Shown here: positions 14,701 to 23,121 of the stretch, piece by piece | Numbering within the stretch: position 1 is the first letter of the stretch | Layout: every line of letters starts with the position of its first letter | Source: Oceaniglobus roseus | GTDB taxonomy: Bacteria; Pseudomonadota; Alphaproteobacteria; Rhodobacterales; Rhodobacteraceae | Direction: 5' to 3' | Assembly: GCF_002869745.1 (NCBI RefSeq) | Contig: NZ_PNOS01000002.1 | Coordinates: 1 to 64,000 of the forward strand | DNA length: 64,000 bases | Translations under genes and position numbers: made by a program | The notes under the pieces: generated by a model | Told to the model about the DNA's origin: nothing | Seen by the model: only the letters and a program-made list of their open reading frames with translations | Database searches by the model: none

Positions 14701-17187
14701 CTGGCCGAGCGCAGCGCCGAGCTGCTCCGCCGCCGCGCCGCGGCTCTTGCCGAGCGGATCGAGGCGGGCAGCAGCCTTGCCGGGCTCGCCGCCGCGCTGA
14801 GGCGCGCCGCACGCGACCTGCCCTTCCGTGCGGCGGTGCCCTGCGGCGACCCGGACGAGACCGCGGCCCTCCTCAGGTCGGTCACGCCGCGCGCGGCCGT
14901 CATCCACCGGGGCGCGGCCCCGCAACGCGCCGCCGACCTGGCCGAGGCGTGGTGCAGCGGCCTTTCGGCCAGCGACCTGCCGCCCCCCGGCAGCATGCCA
15001 CCCGCCTGGGACCTGCCGCCGCGCCCCTTCGACCGCCGGCCGTTCCTCCATCCCTCGGTCGCGGGCGGTCCTAAGGCCCCCGCCGCATCGGACATGACCC
15101 GACTGCTGCCCGCCGACTGGTACAGCGTGCCGGTCTGGCACCGCATCCATCCCGACCGGGCGACGCCACGGCCGAGGATCGGTCCGCGCGACCTGAATAG
15201 CGGGACGCTGCCGCCGGACGCCGACCTCGTCGTGCCGGTCGGCACCGACTGGCCCGCGACGCTCCTTCCCCTGCTGGCGCGCCACGGGGCCGCGCTGAAC
15301 CGCGCCCGCATCCGGCTCTGCGTGGTCGCGGCCGGGGGGCCGGGGCCGGAGGGGCCGGGCGCATCAGGGCTTGCGATGCTCGGGGGATATCTGCGCGCGG
15401 TCGCCGCCGAACTGCCGGGCCTTTCGCCGCGCCTGATCTCGACCGACGGCGACGCCGGCGCGCTTCCCGATGTCGCGGACGAGGGCTTCGTCCAGCTTGC
15501 GCTGCGCGGCGGCCGCCTCTGGCGATGCCGGACGGCGCCCGCCGCGCCGCCCGATGTTGCGGCCTTCGCCATCCGCGCGGGCCGATACCTCATCACCGGC
15601 GGGAGCGGCGGCATCGCGCAGGCGCTGGCCCGTCGCATCCTCGCGGTGCCCGGCACCGAGGTCATCCTCGTATCCCGCAGCGGCGCGGGCGTGCCCGGCG
15701 CACAGGCGATCGCGGCGGACGTCACCGACCCCGGGGCCATGGCGCGACTGGCCGGATCGCTTGGCGACCGGCCGCTTGCCGGTATCGTCCATGCCGCGGG
15801 AGTGCCCGGCGGCAGCAGCGCCCAGCTGCTGACAGAGGCGCGGCTTCGCGAAACCCTTGCGCCGAAACAGCAGGGCACCCTTGCCGTGCTGGAACATCTC
15901 GCGCCCCTGACCGAGGATTTCATCCTGCTCTGCTCTTCGCTCTCCGCCGTCGTCGGCGTGGCGGGCCAGCCCGACTACGGCGCGGCCAATGCCGCCCTCG
16001 ACGCCTGCGCCCAGGCCCATGCGGGGCCCGGCCCGCGCGTCATCTCGGTCAACTGGCCCGCCTGGCGCGGAACGGGGATGTCGGCGCGGCTGGCCGAGAC
16101 CGGCGGGCGCATGGCCGACGCCGCGCGCGCCCTCGACGCCGGGGCGCTGTCCGAGGAGGAGGCCTGGGGCGCCTTCCGCCACGCGCTCGCACTGGGTCTG
16201 CCGCAGGTAATCGTCTCGCCGCTGCCGCTCGGGGCGCTGGCGCGGCCCGCTCCGCCCCCCGTCGCCCCGCGGGACAGTTCGATCGCAGAGCTCTTCGCGC
16301 AGATGCTGGGTCAGGCGGAAGTCGATCCGCAGGCTTCCTTCTACGACCTGGGCGGGGACTCCCTGCTGGGGCTCGACCTTCTGGAGGCGCTGTCCACGCG
16401 CGGCATCGACCTGCCGGCCTCGACCCTGTCGGGGGACTTCAGCATCCGGACGCTCGAAGCGCTGCTGGACGCCGCGCCGTCGCCGACCGGTCCCGTGGTC
16501 AGCCTGCGCGACGGGATCGGCCCGCCCATCGTGCTCGTGCATCCCATCGGCGGCGACGTCGCCTCCTACCGCGTGCTGGCGCAACGGCTGGCGCCGGGCC
16601 GCCCGGTGCTGGGCCTGCAGGATCCGGGCCTCCTCGACCCCGAGGCGCCGCCCGCCGACATCGAGCGGCGGGCGCGCGACTGCCTCGCCCTGGTCGACGG
16701 GCCGATGTCGCTGGCGGGCTGGTCCTTCGGCGCCTGCATCGCCTTCACCATGGCGCAGATCGACCCGGAGCGGATCCTCGACCTCGTCCTCATCGACCCG
16801 CCCGCGCCGGGCGCGTCCGCCGGGGAGCCGACCCGGGCGACCGACTTCGTGGCCGAGGTCGCGCACCGCACGATGCTGGGGGTGCTGCCCACCGAGGCGC
16901 CGCGAAGCCACCCCTATTTCGAGGGCCTGAGCCGGGCCTGGGAGCGCAACACCGGCGCGCTCGCCCGCTGGCGGCCGGAGCCCGGGGTACGGGTGCCGAC
17001 GCGGCTGTTCGTGGCCGAGGCCCATCCCGGCGCCGCAGCCCGCCTGGCCGACTGGCAGGCGCTTTGCCCGCAGGCGGTCGTCGCCACGGTCCGCGCCGAC
17101 CATTTCGGCATCCTCCAGCCGCCGGCGGTGGAGGCTGTCGCGCGGGCGATCGGGGCGGCGCGCACGTCGCAGAGGGTCGCGGGATGA
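8776..17187 (+). CDS. Hybrid NRPS/PKS megasynthase (A-T-C-A-T-KS-KR-ACP-TE), no acyltransferase
   Basis: 2803 residues from the ATG at 8776; an in-frame extension to 8527 would overlap the previous thioesterase by 250 nt and is rejected. Order: A domain with no preceding C domain (1-480, pocket DAFTVGGTFK, unassigned); shortened carrier (LGGDSL, Ser near 505); C domain (550-960, HHVTVDG); A domain (960-1435, pocket DATKVGEVGK, Asn-like); carrier (GAGSL, near 1498); ketosynthase (1555-1960) with Cys in TACSSS near 1709 and both His in EAHGTAT and KSQIGHL. No acyltransferase GHSxG motif follows; there is instead an adaptor-like linker ending PPRPFDRRPFL. A ketoreductase follows (TGGSGGIA, catalytic Ser and PDYGAAN, 2272-2470), then ACP (LGGDSL, near 2529) and thioesterase (GWSFG near 2651, His in ADHFG). 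It should add a reduced ketide unit supplied by an acyltransferase acting in trans. Confidence 0.93.
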   Translation: MEGLLSLFAAQVARAPDHPAIHGGPDYRGLDRDSDRMARALVAGGVGPGTVVALRMDRSPRLIAALLAVLKAGGTAFMAGTSQPAPRLADMLTRSGAGYVLGDAGLPPLPEGPWTVLGALTDGPGPLPRPDPARPACIFHTSGTTGRPKLMRIGQAGIIRMAHRPDYVPIAPTTRIAHMANPAFDAFSFEVWGALLNGATLVIVDRDNALDPARLSARLRDSGTGGAFLTTSLFNLLVDLDPGTLHRLDWIVAGGEAASPTHVHRLFAARPDSGLLLVNGYGPTECTTFAVCHRMRAAEWAGADHPPRVPIGTPLRDTPVVLLSGDAPAAEGDWGEILIGGSGVSDGYLGQPDETAARFVTLPGHGDARFYRTGDLGRWRDGVLECGGRRDRQVKLRGHRIELAEVEARLLSHPGVAQAAAEVGADGRLRAFVVGDARDEPALRAHLAQALPDYMLPQVFVSLPSLPLTANGKLDRAALRAHGPAPWDGKDMDPTRSFLQLGGDSLAAARLAAEWHARGKAVAIADILSDRPLAEVLAAAGRAVPRPRVAPGDRHPAASEQQRLWLAQQLQPRSTAYTIQLRFDLDAAPDADRMTAALGVLVARHGALRSAFVPTESGLMVDTLAPWPVALENPVDEESFFARPFDLAEGRLLRAGLIGSTLLVACHHVTVDGASLNLLLADLAALYRGETPPPPGSYAPYPALQAELFESADYRARRGRRARHVASLPVPLADQTYLPAPGSGRIRHALVPRPVLDALGDLARAGRRPLFPVLLGIYALTLWRSGHGTRLSVGVPVGLRPPGFDDTVGMFVNTQLCRFEIDPDSTLDTWLAEAEAEAARMRNEHDVAFEHILADLREAGQHGLPFETMFVLENTDYRLPGLSATFRHPERVDPRFPLTLFATVTPEGLRCEVEHDLAQFPENEAATLAKLFVATASDVATGATTLSDLRPQPDLLRRIDRHVRETPDAPAVLCGAETVSFAALDRKAAALASALRARGAGPGDHIGLALPPSFGMLAGLLAILRIGAAYVPLDPDDPAARLARLATNAGIRLAVGDGRAALPPEVGVLLPDGHAGTCPLPLHDPDATAYLIHTSGSSGDPKAVRVPHRALSNYLDHVCAAYLGDTGRSGGLSGGLSGGVVSTALGFDATVTSLLGPLCMGLPARLLRKGDIEALAAEALADAPRLFKLTPAQLGAMLAYLGDRQGTAPHLLVVGGEQLPTALVRATLKALPRARIVNEYGPTEATVGCTTAWAGGPHGVPDWRGAMPIGRPIRGARIILLNPDGTRTRPGETGEVTILGTGLAAGYLGGGDGAAARFAPFEGVPAYRTGDLALRLPDGELVYRGRADDQLKLNGYRIEPGEIEAAMLAVAGVSSAAVAGTDQLVAFYTGTAGVDRVTAALAEALPRHMRPTRCIRTQSLPLTANGKIDRKALLAGLPGPGVQPPAASPATAHAVADETAGGTAGETATLDALSAIFEEVLGYRISPDQHFFDAGAGSLALMKVHAALRRGVAPALELVDLFRLPTLSQLTAHIAPGADDVGRSGPQPDTAAADTAIAIVGMAVDLPGAPDLAAFWDMIRTGASAIRVGPPAPDGRINAVSALTGPTDFDPEAFGITHRDARLMDPQQRHLMMGTAQALDHAGLDPARLRIGLIAGSSENTYHRALVRHGAGDLSDYALATLHEKDFLVTRIAHHLNLRGPALTVQTACSSSLVAVHQACRLLRAGEADAIVAGGVCIDLGTLDGYAYREGHIFSADGRCAPFSADASGTVPANGWGLVVLRPLAAALAAGDRVMAVVAGSAVNNDGANKVGFTAPSEDGQAAVIAEALARAGIAPADLGYVEAHGTATALGDPIEVAALARACTGEAPGAIALGSVKSQIGHLGAGAGVAGLIRAVLGLHHGTLPPTPGFDAPSPAIDFGAVPFAVHVQARPWPAGRPFCGVSSFGMGGTNAHVVLAPPPAAPAPSSVATPVLLLAERSAELLRRRAAALAERIEAGSSLAGLAAALRRAARDLPFRAAVPCGDPDETAALLRSVTPRAAVIHRGAAPQRAADLAEAWCSGLSASDLPPPGSMPPAWDLPPRPFDRRPFLHPSVAGGPKAPAASDMTRLLPADWYSVPVWHRIHPDRATPRPRIGPRDLNSGTLPPDADLVVPVGTDWPATLLPLLARHGAALNRARIRLCVVAAGGPGPEGPGASGLAMLGGYLRAVAAELPGLSPRLISTDGDAGALPDVADEGFVQLALRGGRLWRCRTAPAAPPDVAAFAIRAGRYLITGGSGGIAQALARRILAVPGTEVILVSRSGAGVPGAQAIAADVTDPGAMARLAGSLGDRPLAGIVHAAGVPGGSSAQLLTEARLRETLAPKQQGTLAVLEHLAPLTEDFILLCSSLSAVVGVAGQPDYGAANAALDACAQAHAGPGPRVISVNWPAWRGTGMSARLAETGGRMADAARALDAGALSEEEAWGAFRHALALGLPQVIVSPLPLGALARPAPPPVAPRDSSIAELFAQMLGQAEVDPQASFYDLGGDSLLGLDLLEALSTRGIDLPASTLSGDFSIRTLEALLDAAPSPTGPVVSLRDGIGPPIVLVHPIGGDVASYRVLAQRLAPGRPVLGLQDPGLLDPEAPPADIERRARDCLALVDGPMSLAGWSFGACIAFTMAQIDPERILDLVLIDPPAPGASAGEPTRATDFVAEVAHRTMLGVLPTEAPRSHPYFEGLSRAWERNTGALARWRPEPGVRVPTRLFVAEAHPGAAARLADWQALCPQAVVATVRADHFGILQPPAVEAVARAIGAARTSQRVAG
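12160..12192 (+). repeat. 12-nt tandem repeat inside an A domain
   Basis: The unit tcgggcggcctg occurs at 12160-12171 and 12172-12183, with a partial third copy to 12192. In frame it encodes SGGLSGGLSGG between core motifs A3 and A4 of the second adenylation domain of the hybrid synthase. The unit length is a multiple of three, so copy-number change keeps the frame. It probably lies in a surface loop. Confidence 0.9.
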
Positions 17188-18452
17188 CGGATTTCCAGTC
17201 CTTCAACGCGGCACCGGACATGGACGCGGCCGAGATCGACCGGGTGAACGCCGCGTTCTACGGCCGCTTCAACTATCCCTGGCCGCCCATGGTCATGCCG
17301 GCACTGGACGACCCCGCCTTCATGCCGCGATTCACCTGCCAGGAGGTGGGCGACTTCTCCCACGGCCGCGTGCCGCAGGATGCGACGATCTGGGTCGCCG
17401 GCTGCGGCACCAACCAGGCGGTCCTGACCGCGCTGCGCTTTCCGGGCGCGCGGGTGATCGGCACCGACATCTCGCCCCGGTCGCTTGCGGTCGCGCAGTC
17501 CAGCGCCGAGCAGATCGGGCTCACCAACCTGACGCTGGAGGAAGCCAGCCTGAACTCCCCGCACCACCGGGGGGCCTTCGACATGGTGATCTGCACCGGC
17601 GTGATCCACCACACGGCCGATCCGCAGGCGGCCCTGGGCGCGCTGGCCGGAGCGCTGAAGCCCCGCGGCGTGCTCGAACTCATGGTCTACAACTACTACC
17701 ACCGGACCCAGACGACCGCCTACCAGAAGGCGATCCGCCTGCTGACGGGGGCCACCGGGCGCGGCGGGCTCCTGGAAGCCGGGCTGGAGATGACGGCCGA
17801 GCTGATCGCGGCGGACGGGCTGCCGGGCAGCATGGCCCCATTCCTTGCCGCGCAACGCGACCTGCCCGAGGCCGCCGTCGCGGACTCGCTTTTGCAGCCG
17901 GTCGAATACAGCTATACCGTCGAGACCCTGGCCGCGCTCTGCAAGAAGGCGGGCCTTGCGCTTCTGCAACCCTGCATCAACCAGTTCGACCGCCTGTCGC
18001 AGCGCTTCAGCTGGGACCCGCCGCTGCCTGCGGGCCCGGTGGCGCGGGCGTTCGACGCGTTGGACGACGTCGCCCGGTGGCAGGTCGCCAACCTCCTGAT
18101 GCTGGAAACCTCGCCGATGCTCTGGTTCTACGCCGGCTCCGAAGCCGGACCGTCGCGCGCCGAGATCAACGCTGACTTCCTGACCCGGCGATTCCGCCGC
18201 GCCTCGGCCCCCCTTGGCCGGTTCCAGCGCAATGCCGAGGGGCGCTACGAACGGTCCGACAGCCGTGCGACCCTGCCCCAGCCGGGCGATCCGACGGATG
18301 CCGCGGCCCGCGCGGTCCACGCCGCCTGCGACGGCACCCGCCCGATGGGCGAGATCGTCGCGCAGCTGGGCCTAGCCACCGATCCGGCCAGCCTGACCCG
18401 TCTGCGGGTCTTGCTGACCACCCCCGCTTTCCCCTACCTGCTGGCGACATGA
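17184..18452 (+). CDS. Stand-alone class I SAM-dependent methyltransferase
   Basis: 422 residues from the ATG at 17184, which overlaps the synthase stop (ATGA). A longer open frame begins at 15525 but lies entirely inside the synthase. A SAM-binding motif I (WVAGCGTN) lies near residue 70, an acidic motif II follows (GTDIS), and motif IV is FDMVICTGVIHH. A long C-terminal part (about 250-422) follows the Rossmann core and I do not recognise it. Operon position suggests that it methylates the peptide/ketide product or a carrier-bound intermediate on O, N or C; the acceptor cannot be told from sequence. Confidence 0.88.
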   Translation: MTDFQSFNAAPDMDAAEIDRVNAAFYGRFNYPWPPMVMPALDDPAFMPRFTCQEVGDFSHGRVPQDATIWVAGCGTNQAVLTALRFPGARVIGTDISPRSLAVAQSSAEQIGLTNLTLEEASLNSPHHRGAFDMVICTGVIHHTADPQAALGALAGALKPRGVLELMVYNYYHRTQTTAYQKAIRLLTGATGRGGLLEAGLEMTAELIAADGLPGSMAPFLAAQRDLPEAAVADSLLQPVEYSYTVETLAALCKKAGLALLQPCINQFDRLSQRFSWDPPLPAGPVARAFDALDDVARWQVANLLMLETSPMLWFYAGSEAGPSRAEINADFLTRRFRRASAPLGRFQRNAEGRYERSDSRATLPQPGDPTDAAARAVHAACDGTRPMGEIVAQLGLATDPASLTRLRVLLTTPAFPYLLAT

Positions 18453-19111
18453 TCGAGGGCGAACTGATCACGCGGAATCCTTTCGGCCTGCCGTCCCTCG
18501 CCTGGCGCGAAGGCAGGTTCAGCCGCCGTGACGCCACCACCATGACCCACGACGGCGATCCCTCTGGCCCGGTGACGGTCACGCTTCCGCCCGACCTTCT
18601 GGCGGCCGTGCCGAAACGGCGCAGCGAGTTCCTGGCCGGGCGCATCTGCGCGGCCCTGGCCCTGCGCGAGGCCGGCCTGCCCGAGACCGTGACCCGCGCG
18701 GGCCGCGCGCCGATCTGGCCCGCGGGCGCCGCCGGGTCGATAAGCCATACCGACACCCGCGTCGTCGCCGCCGTCTCGCGCGATCTCGCGGGGCTCGGCG
18801 TCGATTGCGAGGACATCATGAGCGAGCGACAGGCGCACGAGCTTCGGGCGATGATCGTGACCCCCGCCGAAGCCGCGCAGCGACCCGCCGCCCTGCCCTT
18901 CCCCGCCTTCCTGACTCTGGTCTTCTCGGCGAAGGAGGCGCTCTACAAGGCGCTGTCGCACCGGCTGGACAGGATCCTGGAGTTCCACGACGTCACCGTG
19001 ACGGGCCTGTCCCCCGACCGGCTGCACCTGTCGCAGGGCGGCCTGCCCTACGACGCGCTCTACCGGCTGGACGGGGCCGGGTGCCTGACGCTTGTCCGGG
19101 TGCCGCGATGA
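18449..19111 (+). CDS. EntD-type 4'-phosphopantetheinyl transferase
   Basis: 220 residues. It converts apo carrier domains to the holo form using CoA. Family signatures are visible: RRSEFLAGR, GRAPIWP followed by SISHT, the metal-binding GVDCED, and the FSAKEALYK motif. These place it in the EntD/Sfp-like group that serves secondary metabolism. The five carrier domains in the upstream synthases are its obvious substrates. The ATG overlaps the methyltransferase stop and the stop overlaps the transporter start, both as ATGA. Confidence 0.93.
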   Translation: MIEGELITRNPFGLPSLAWREGRFSRRDATTMTHDGDPSGPVTVTLPPDLLAAVPKRRSEFLAGRICAALALREAGLPETVTRAGRAPIWPAGAAGSISHTDTRVVAAVSRDLAGLGVDCEDIMSERQAHELRAMIVTPAEAAQRPAALPFPAFLTLVFSAKEALYKALSHRLDRILEFHDVTVTGLSPDRLHLSQGGLPYDALYRLDGAGCLTLVRVPR

Positions 19112-20706
19112 TCGCGCTGATCCGGCATCTCTTCCGGGCCGAGCCGCGGCGCGCGCTCTGGGCGATCCTTCTGGGCGTCGGCAGCGGGGCCAGCGCCGCG
19201 GCGATGGCCATCGTCGTCAGCCGGGCGCTCCAGACCGACGACCGCACGATCTGGATGGCGGTCCTGTTCTTCGCCGCGACGGTGGGGCATGCCGCGCTGC
19301 GGGTGATGTCGGGCACGCAGCTGATCCGGCTGACCCAGAGCATCGCGCTCGCCCTTCGCATCCGGCTGGGCCACCGAGTGCTGGCCACGCCGCAGCACCG
19401 GCTTCGGGCCATCGGCCGGCAGCCGCTCCTCACGATCCAGACCCGGGACGTCGATGCCTTTTCCGGGTCGGTCCAGCTGATCCCGCTGATCATCGGCAAT
19501 CTCCTGATGATGCTGGGATGTTTCGCCTACATGGCGATCGAGAACTGGCGGATCTGCGCGGCGGTGCTCGCCTGCCTGGTGATCGGGGCGGCCGCCTTCC
19601 GCCTGGCCGAACGCGGCCCGCTGATCCGCCTCGCGCAGCTACGCGCCGATATCGACACGCTCTACATCCACCAGCGCGCGGTGATCGAGGGGGCCAAGGA
19701 ACTGCAACTGAACCAGCAGCGCGGAAAGGCCTTCGTCGACCGCGTGCTCGGCCCCGCCGCCGGGGCCGTGGCCCGCGAGTACGTCGCGGCGACCTCGGCC
19801 TACATCTGGGTCACGAACATCGGCAACAGCCTGTTCTACCTGGTGATCGGGGTCGTCCTCTTCGGCCTGTCCGGCGTGTCCTCGACCGACCTGCTGCCGG
19901 TGGTCCTGCTGATCCTCTACCTCGTCAAGCCGGTGTCCGAAGTCCTGATCGCCCTGCCGCCGCTGCGCCAGGCCGGTGTCGCGCTCGACCGGATCGAGCA
20001 GCTTGGCGCGGATCTCGCCGACGTGGCAGACGCCGCGCCGGCCCGCCCGCTCGATCCGCAGCGCATCGCACTCGAAGGCGTCACCCACAGCTATACCTCG
20101 GAGGCCGAGGACGGCGAGTTCACCCTCGGCCCCCTCGACCTGACCGTCTCGCGCGGCGAGATCCTGTTCCTGGTCGGCGGCAACGGCAGCGGCAAGACGA
20201 CGCTCGCGATGCTGTTGTGCGGGCTCTTCACACCCGACCGGGGACGGATCACCGCCGACCGTCTTTCGATCTCGCCCGAAACACTCGGCGCCTACCGTGG
20301 CGCGTTCTCGGCCGTGTTCTCGGACTTCCACCTGTTCGAGCATCTGCCCGGCAGCGACGATCCCGCGATGGAGGAGCACGCGCGCGACCTGATCCGCCGC
20401 TTCCGGATGGATCACAAGGTGAGCGTGGCGGAGGGCCGGCTGTCGACCACCGACCTCTCGAGCGGGCAGCGCAAGCGGCTGGCGCTGGTGGCGGCCTACC
20501 TGGAGGACCGGCCGTTCTACCTGTTCGACGAATGGGCCGCCGATCAGGACCCGGCGTTCAAGGACGTCTTCTATCGCACCCTGCTGCCGGACCTGAAGGC
20601 GCGCGGCAAGGGCGTGATCGTCATCACCCATGACGACGCCTACTTCGACACCGCGGACCGGGTGGTGAAACTGGCCGAGGGCCGGGTCCTGGGGGAGGCG
20701 GCGTGA
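19108..20706 (+). CDS. Cyclic-peptide ABC exporter (fused membrane and ATPase domains)
   Basis: 532 residues from the ATG at 19108. The N-terminal half (about 10-310) has six hydrophobic segments of the ABC exporter type. The C-terminal half is an ATPase with Walker A GGNGSGKTT, signature SSGQRKR and Walker B YLFDEWAADQDP, then a switch histidine in VITHDD. The DEWAADQDP form is typical of the SyrD/PvdE cyclic-peptide transporter family. It probably exports the product or a precursor across the inner membrane as a homodimer. It overlaps both neighbours by 4 nt. Confidence 0.93.
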   Translation: MIALIRHLFRAEPRRALWAILLGVGSGASAAAMAIVVSRALQTDDRTIWMAVLFFAATVGHAALRVMSGTQLIRLTQSIALALRIRLGHRVLATPQHRLRAIGRQPLLTIQTRDVDAFSGSVQLIPLIIGNLLMMLGCFAYMAIENWRICAAVLACLVIGAAAFRLAERGPLIRLAQLRADIDTLYIHQRAVIEGAKELQLNQQRGKAFVDRVLGPAAGAVAREYVAATSAYIWVTNIGNSLFYLVIGVVLFGLSGVSSTDLLPVVLLILYLVKPVSEVLIALPPLRQAGVALDRIEQLGADLADVADAAPARPLDPQRIALEGVTHSYTSEAEDGEFTLGPLDLTVSRGEILFLVGGNGSGKTTLAMLLCGLFTPDRGRITADRLSISPETLGAYRGAFSAVFSDFHLFEHLPGSDDPAMEEHARDLIRRFRMDHKVSVAEGRLSTTDLSSGQRKRLALVAAYLEDRPFYLFDEWAADQDPAFKDVFYRTLLPDLKARGKGVIVITHDDAYFDTADRVVKLAEGRVLGEAA

Positions 20707-21431
20707 CCCGGGACTGGCTCCAGACCGTGAGGAAGCCCGGCGCGCGCACGCGCCTCTACGTGTTTCCCTATGCGGGCGGCAACCCGGCCGCGTTCCTGCC
20801 GTGGTCGGCGGGGCTCGGGCCGGATGTCGAGCTGTCCGTCGTGCACCTGCCGGGGCGCGGATGGCGCCACGGGGAACCCGCCCTGACCGACATGCGCGAG
20901 GCGGCGATGTCGATCGCCGCCGCGATCGCCGCCGACGGGGCGGCACGCCCGGCCTTCTTCGGCCATTCGATGGGCGCGGTGCTGATGCTGGAGGTGGCGC
21001 GGATCGCCACCCTCATGCACCTGCGCCTGCCCGAGGTCATGGTCGCCTCCGGCTGCCGCTGGCCGGGAATGCTGGAGCCCGAGCCGCTTCACGATCTGCC
21101 CGATCCGGAGCTTGTCGCCCGGCTGGGCGAGATGGGCGGGACGCCCGCCGAGATCCTCGCCGATCCCGAGATCATGGCCATCGCGCTGCCCTCCCTGCGC
21201 AGCGACTTCGAGATGCTGCACCGCTACCGCTTCCGCCCCGGCATCGCGCTTCGCCCGCCGCTCCATGTCTTCGCCGGCCGCGCGGACCCGCATGTCGGGG
21301 CCGAGCATCTGGAGGGCTGGCTGCGCGAGACCCGGTCGCCGGGGAAGGTGCACTGGTTCGACGGCGGACATTTCTTCCTCCACGGGGAGCAGGCGCAATT
21401 CCTTGCCGCGCTGCGGGGGGTGCTGGCATGA
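20703..21431 (+). CDS. Type II (editing) thioesterase
   Basis: 242 residues, GTG start inside a GTGA overlap with the transporter stop. It is an alpha/beta hydrolase with FPYAGGN near the N-terminus, nucleophile Ser89 in GHSMG and a C-terminal catalytic His in GGHFFL. Free-standing enzymes of this type remove wrong or stalled acyl groups from carrier domains, which would regenerate the carriers encoded upstream. It is distinct from the two thioesterase domains fused to the synthases. Confidence 0.93.
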   Translation: MTRDWLQTVRKPGARTRLYVFPYAGGNPAAFLPWSAGLGPDVELSVVHLPGRGWRHGEPALTDMREAAMSIAAAIAADGAARPAFFGHSMGAVLMLEVARIATLMHLRLPEVMVASGCRWPGMLEPEPLHDLPDPELVARLGEMGGTPAEILADPEIMAIALPSLRSDFEMLHRYRFRPGIALRPPLHVFAGRADPHVGAEHLEGWLRETRSPGKVHWFDGGHFFLHGEQAQFLAALRGVLA

Positions 21432-22798
21432 GCAACCTGGCCGCTCTGGCCGCGGAGGCGCGCGGGGCGGGCGACCGGCTGCTGCATGCCCGTCGCCTGG
21501 CGGGATCGGGAGCGATGGCGGAGGCCCGGCGGCTGAACGCCATCGTCACCCCGGCACCGGGGGCGCCCGAGGGGCCCGACGGTCCGCTCTTCGGCGTTCC
21601 CGTGACGGTCAAGGATGCCTTCGAGACAGCCGGGCTCAGGACGACGGCAAGCCACCCGCCGCTTTCCGGTCACGTCCCGCAAACCGACGCCGCGATGGTC
21701 ACCCGGCTGCGCGACACCGGGGCGGTCCTGATCGGAAAGACGAACCTGGCCGAGCTCTGCGGCGACATCCAGACCCGCAGCCCCATCTTCGGAGACACGC
21801 CGAACCCGTGGGACGAGACGCGCACCGCCGGGGGCAGCGGGGGCGGCGGTGCGGTCGCGGTCGCCCTCGGGGCATCGCGGCTGGACCTCGGCAGCGACCT
21901 GGGCGGATCGGTCAGGATCCCCGCGGCCTTCACCGGGGTCTGCGCGCTCAAGACATCGAAGGACCTGTGGCCCCTCGGCGGACACATTCCGCCCCTTCCG
22001 GGCGGCACGCCCGCGCCGTTCCAGGCGCTCGGGCTGACGGCGCGGGATATTGCCGACCTTTCGCAGGGCTTCGCCGCCCTTTCCGGGGGCCCCGTGCCCA
22101 CGCCCGCCGCCGCGCCGCTCGGGCTGGCGATGCTGGCGGACTTCGGCCTGCCGCTCTGCCCGAGGACCGAGGCCGCGCTTGCCCTGGCGCGCGACCGGCT
22201 GGAACGGGCGGGGCACGGGGTGTCGCGGGCCGAGGGGATCGACGTCCCCGCCGCCCTCGCCTCCTACGGGGCGACGCTGGGTGCGCCCTCGGCACCGCAT
22301 GTCAGACCGTGGCAGCGTCCCCTCCTGCGCGGTCTCGCCGCGGGTGCGCCGCACCGGACGATCCGCGCCGCGATGCTGCGGGCCATGGCGGACGGCGACA
22401 CGGCCCATGCGGAGAGCAGCCTTCGGGCCGTCACAGCGCAGCTCGACGCCGTGCTGGCGGATCGCGACGCGCTGATCTGCCCGGTCACGCCGACCGCCGC
22501 CTTCGTCCATGCCCCGCCGCCGCGCCTGCCCCTTGCCTCGCGCCGCATCGCCTCCGGCGACAAGTCGCTTCCCTACCTCGAGGGCTCGATCGGCTGCTGC
22601 GTCCTCGCGTCCCTCACCGGGTGTCCCGCGGTCGTGCTGCCGATCGACGTGGTCGACGGGCTGCCCGTGGGGCTGCAGATCATCGCCCGCGCGGGGGCCG
22701 AGCGCCGCCTGCTGGCCATTGCCGCGGCGGTCGAGGCGGCCTTCGCGCCGCATCGCCCCGCCCCTTACTTGACGCTCGCCGAACGCGGCGCGACATAG
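21428..22798 (+). CDS. Amidase-signature family hydrolase
   Basis: 456 residues from the ATG at 21428 (ATGA overlap with the thioesterase). The Ser-cisSer-Lys triad can be placed: Lys in VPVTVKDAF, cis-Ser in AGGSGGGG and nucleophile Ser 24 residues later in [10 protein letters not shown]. The usual GGSSGGS segment is changed to GGSGGGG, but the catalytic serine positions remain. Such enzymes hydrolyse amide bonds (GatA, peptide amidase, FAAH relatives). Here it may trim, deprotect or inactivate the peptide product, or supply a precursor; I cannot choose. It ends with TAG 23 nt before the MbtH start. Confidence 0.88.
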   Translation: MSNLAALAAEARGAGDRLLHARRLAGSGAMAEARRLNAIVTPAPGAPEGPDGPLFGVPVTVKDAFETAGLRTTASHPPLSGHVPQTDAAMVTRLRDTGAVLIGKTNLAELCGDIQTRSPIFGDTPNPWDETRTAGGSGGGGAVAVALGASRLDLGSDLGGSVRIPAAFTGVCALKTSKDLWPLGGHIPPLPGGTPAPFQALGLTARDIADLSQGFAALSGGPVPTPAAAPLGLAMLADFGLPLCPRTEAALALARDRLERAGHGVSRAEGIDVPAALASYGATLGAPSAPHVRPWQRPLLRGLAAGAPHRTIRAAMLRAMADGDTAHAESSLRAVTAQLDAVLADRDALICPVTPTAAFVHAPPPRLPLASRRIASGDKSLPYLEGSIGCCVLASLTGCPAVVLPIDVVDGLPVGLQIIARAGAERRLLAIAAAVEAAFAPHRPAPYLTLAERGAT

Positions 22799-22821
22799 TC
22801 CCAGCCCACAAGGAAAACGCC

Positions 22822-23019
22822 ATGACCACCGAAGCCACCTACCGCGTCGTGAAGAACCACGAAGACCAGTATTCGATATGGCCCGAAGGCAAGGACATTC
22901 CCGACGGCTGGGAAGCCGAGGGGACGCAGGGCACGAAGGATGCCTGTCTCGAACATATCAAGACGGTCTGGACCGACATGCGCCCCCGGTCCCTGCGCGA
23001 GGCGATGGACAAGGGCTGA
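22822..23019 (+). CDS. MbtH-family protein, NRPS adenylation partner
   Basis: 65 residues. It carries the family pattern: [38 protein letters not shown]. MbtH proteins bind A domains and are needed for their solubility or activity. An AGGA ribosome-binding site at 22811-22814 with 7-nt spacing supports this ATG. It is the last gene of the biosynthetic operon and the only one not overlapping its upstream neighbour. Confidence 0.96.
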   Translation: MTTEATYRVVKNHEDQYSIWPEGKDIPDGWEAEGTQGTKDACLEHIKTVWTDMRPRSLREAMDKG

Positions 23020-23121
23020 GGGCCGGCAGTCGCAGGACCGTCCTCCGCCCCCGGCGCCCCCCCGGCGCCCTTGGCGCCCAGAAAGATGAACGACCCGCCC
23101 GACGGGACTGAAAGGACTTCC

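Noticed and set aside
10159-15285. A 1708-codon open frame on the minus strand
   Set aside because: Same reason: it lies opposite the hybrid NRPS/PKS and has no domain-like sequence.
15525-17183. Upstream in-frame extension of the methyltransferase
   Set aside because: It lies wholly within the KR-ACP-TE coding region in another frame; the ATGA junction at 17184 gives a normal methyltransferase N-terminus.
23020-23121. Repeated GGCGCC-rich words before tex considered as a terminator or repeat
   Set aside because: The words are GC-rich low complexity without clear paired arms or a T-run.
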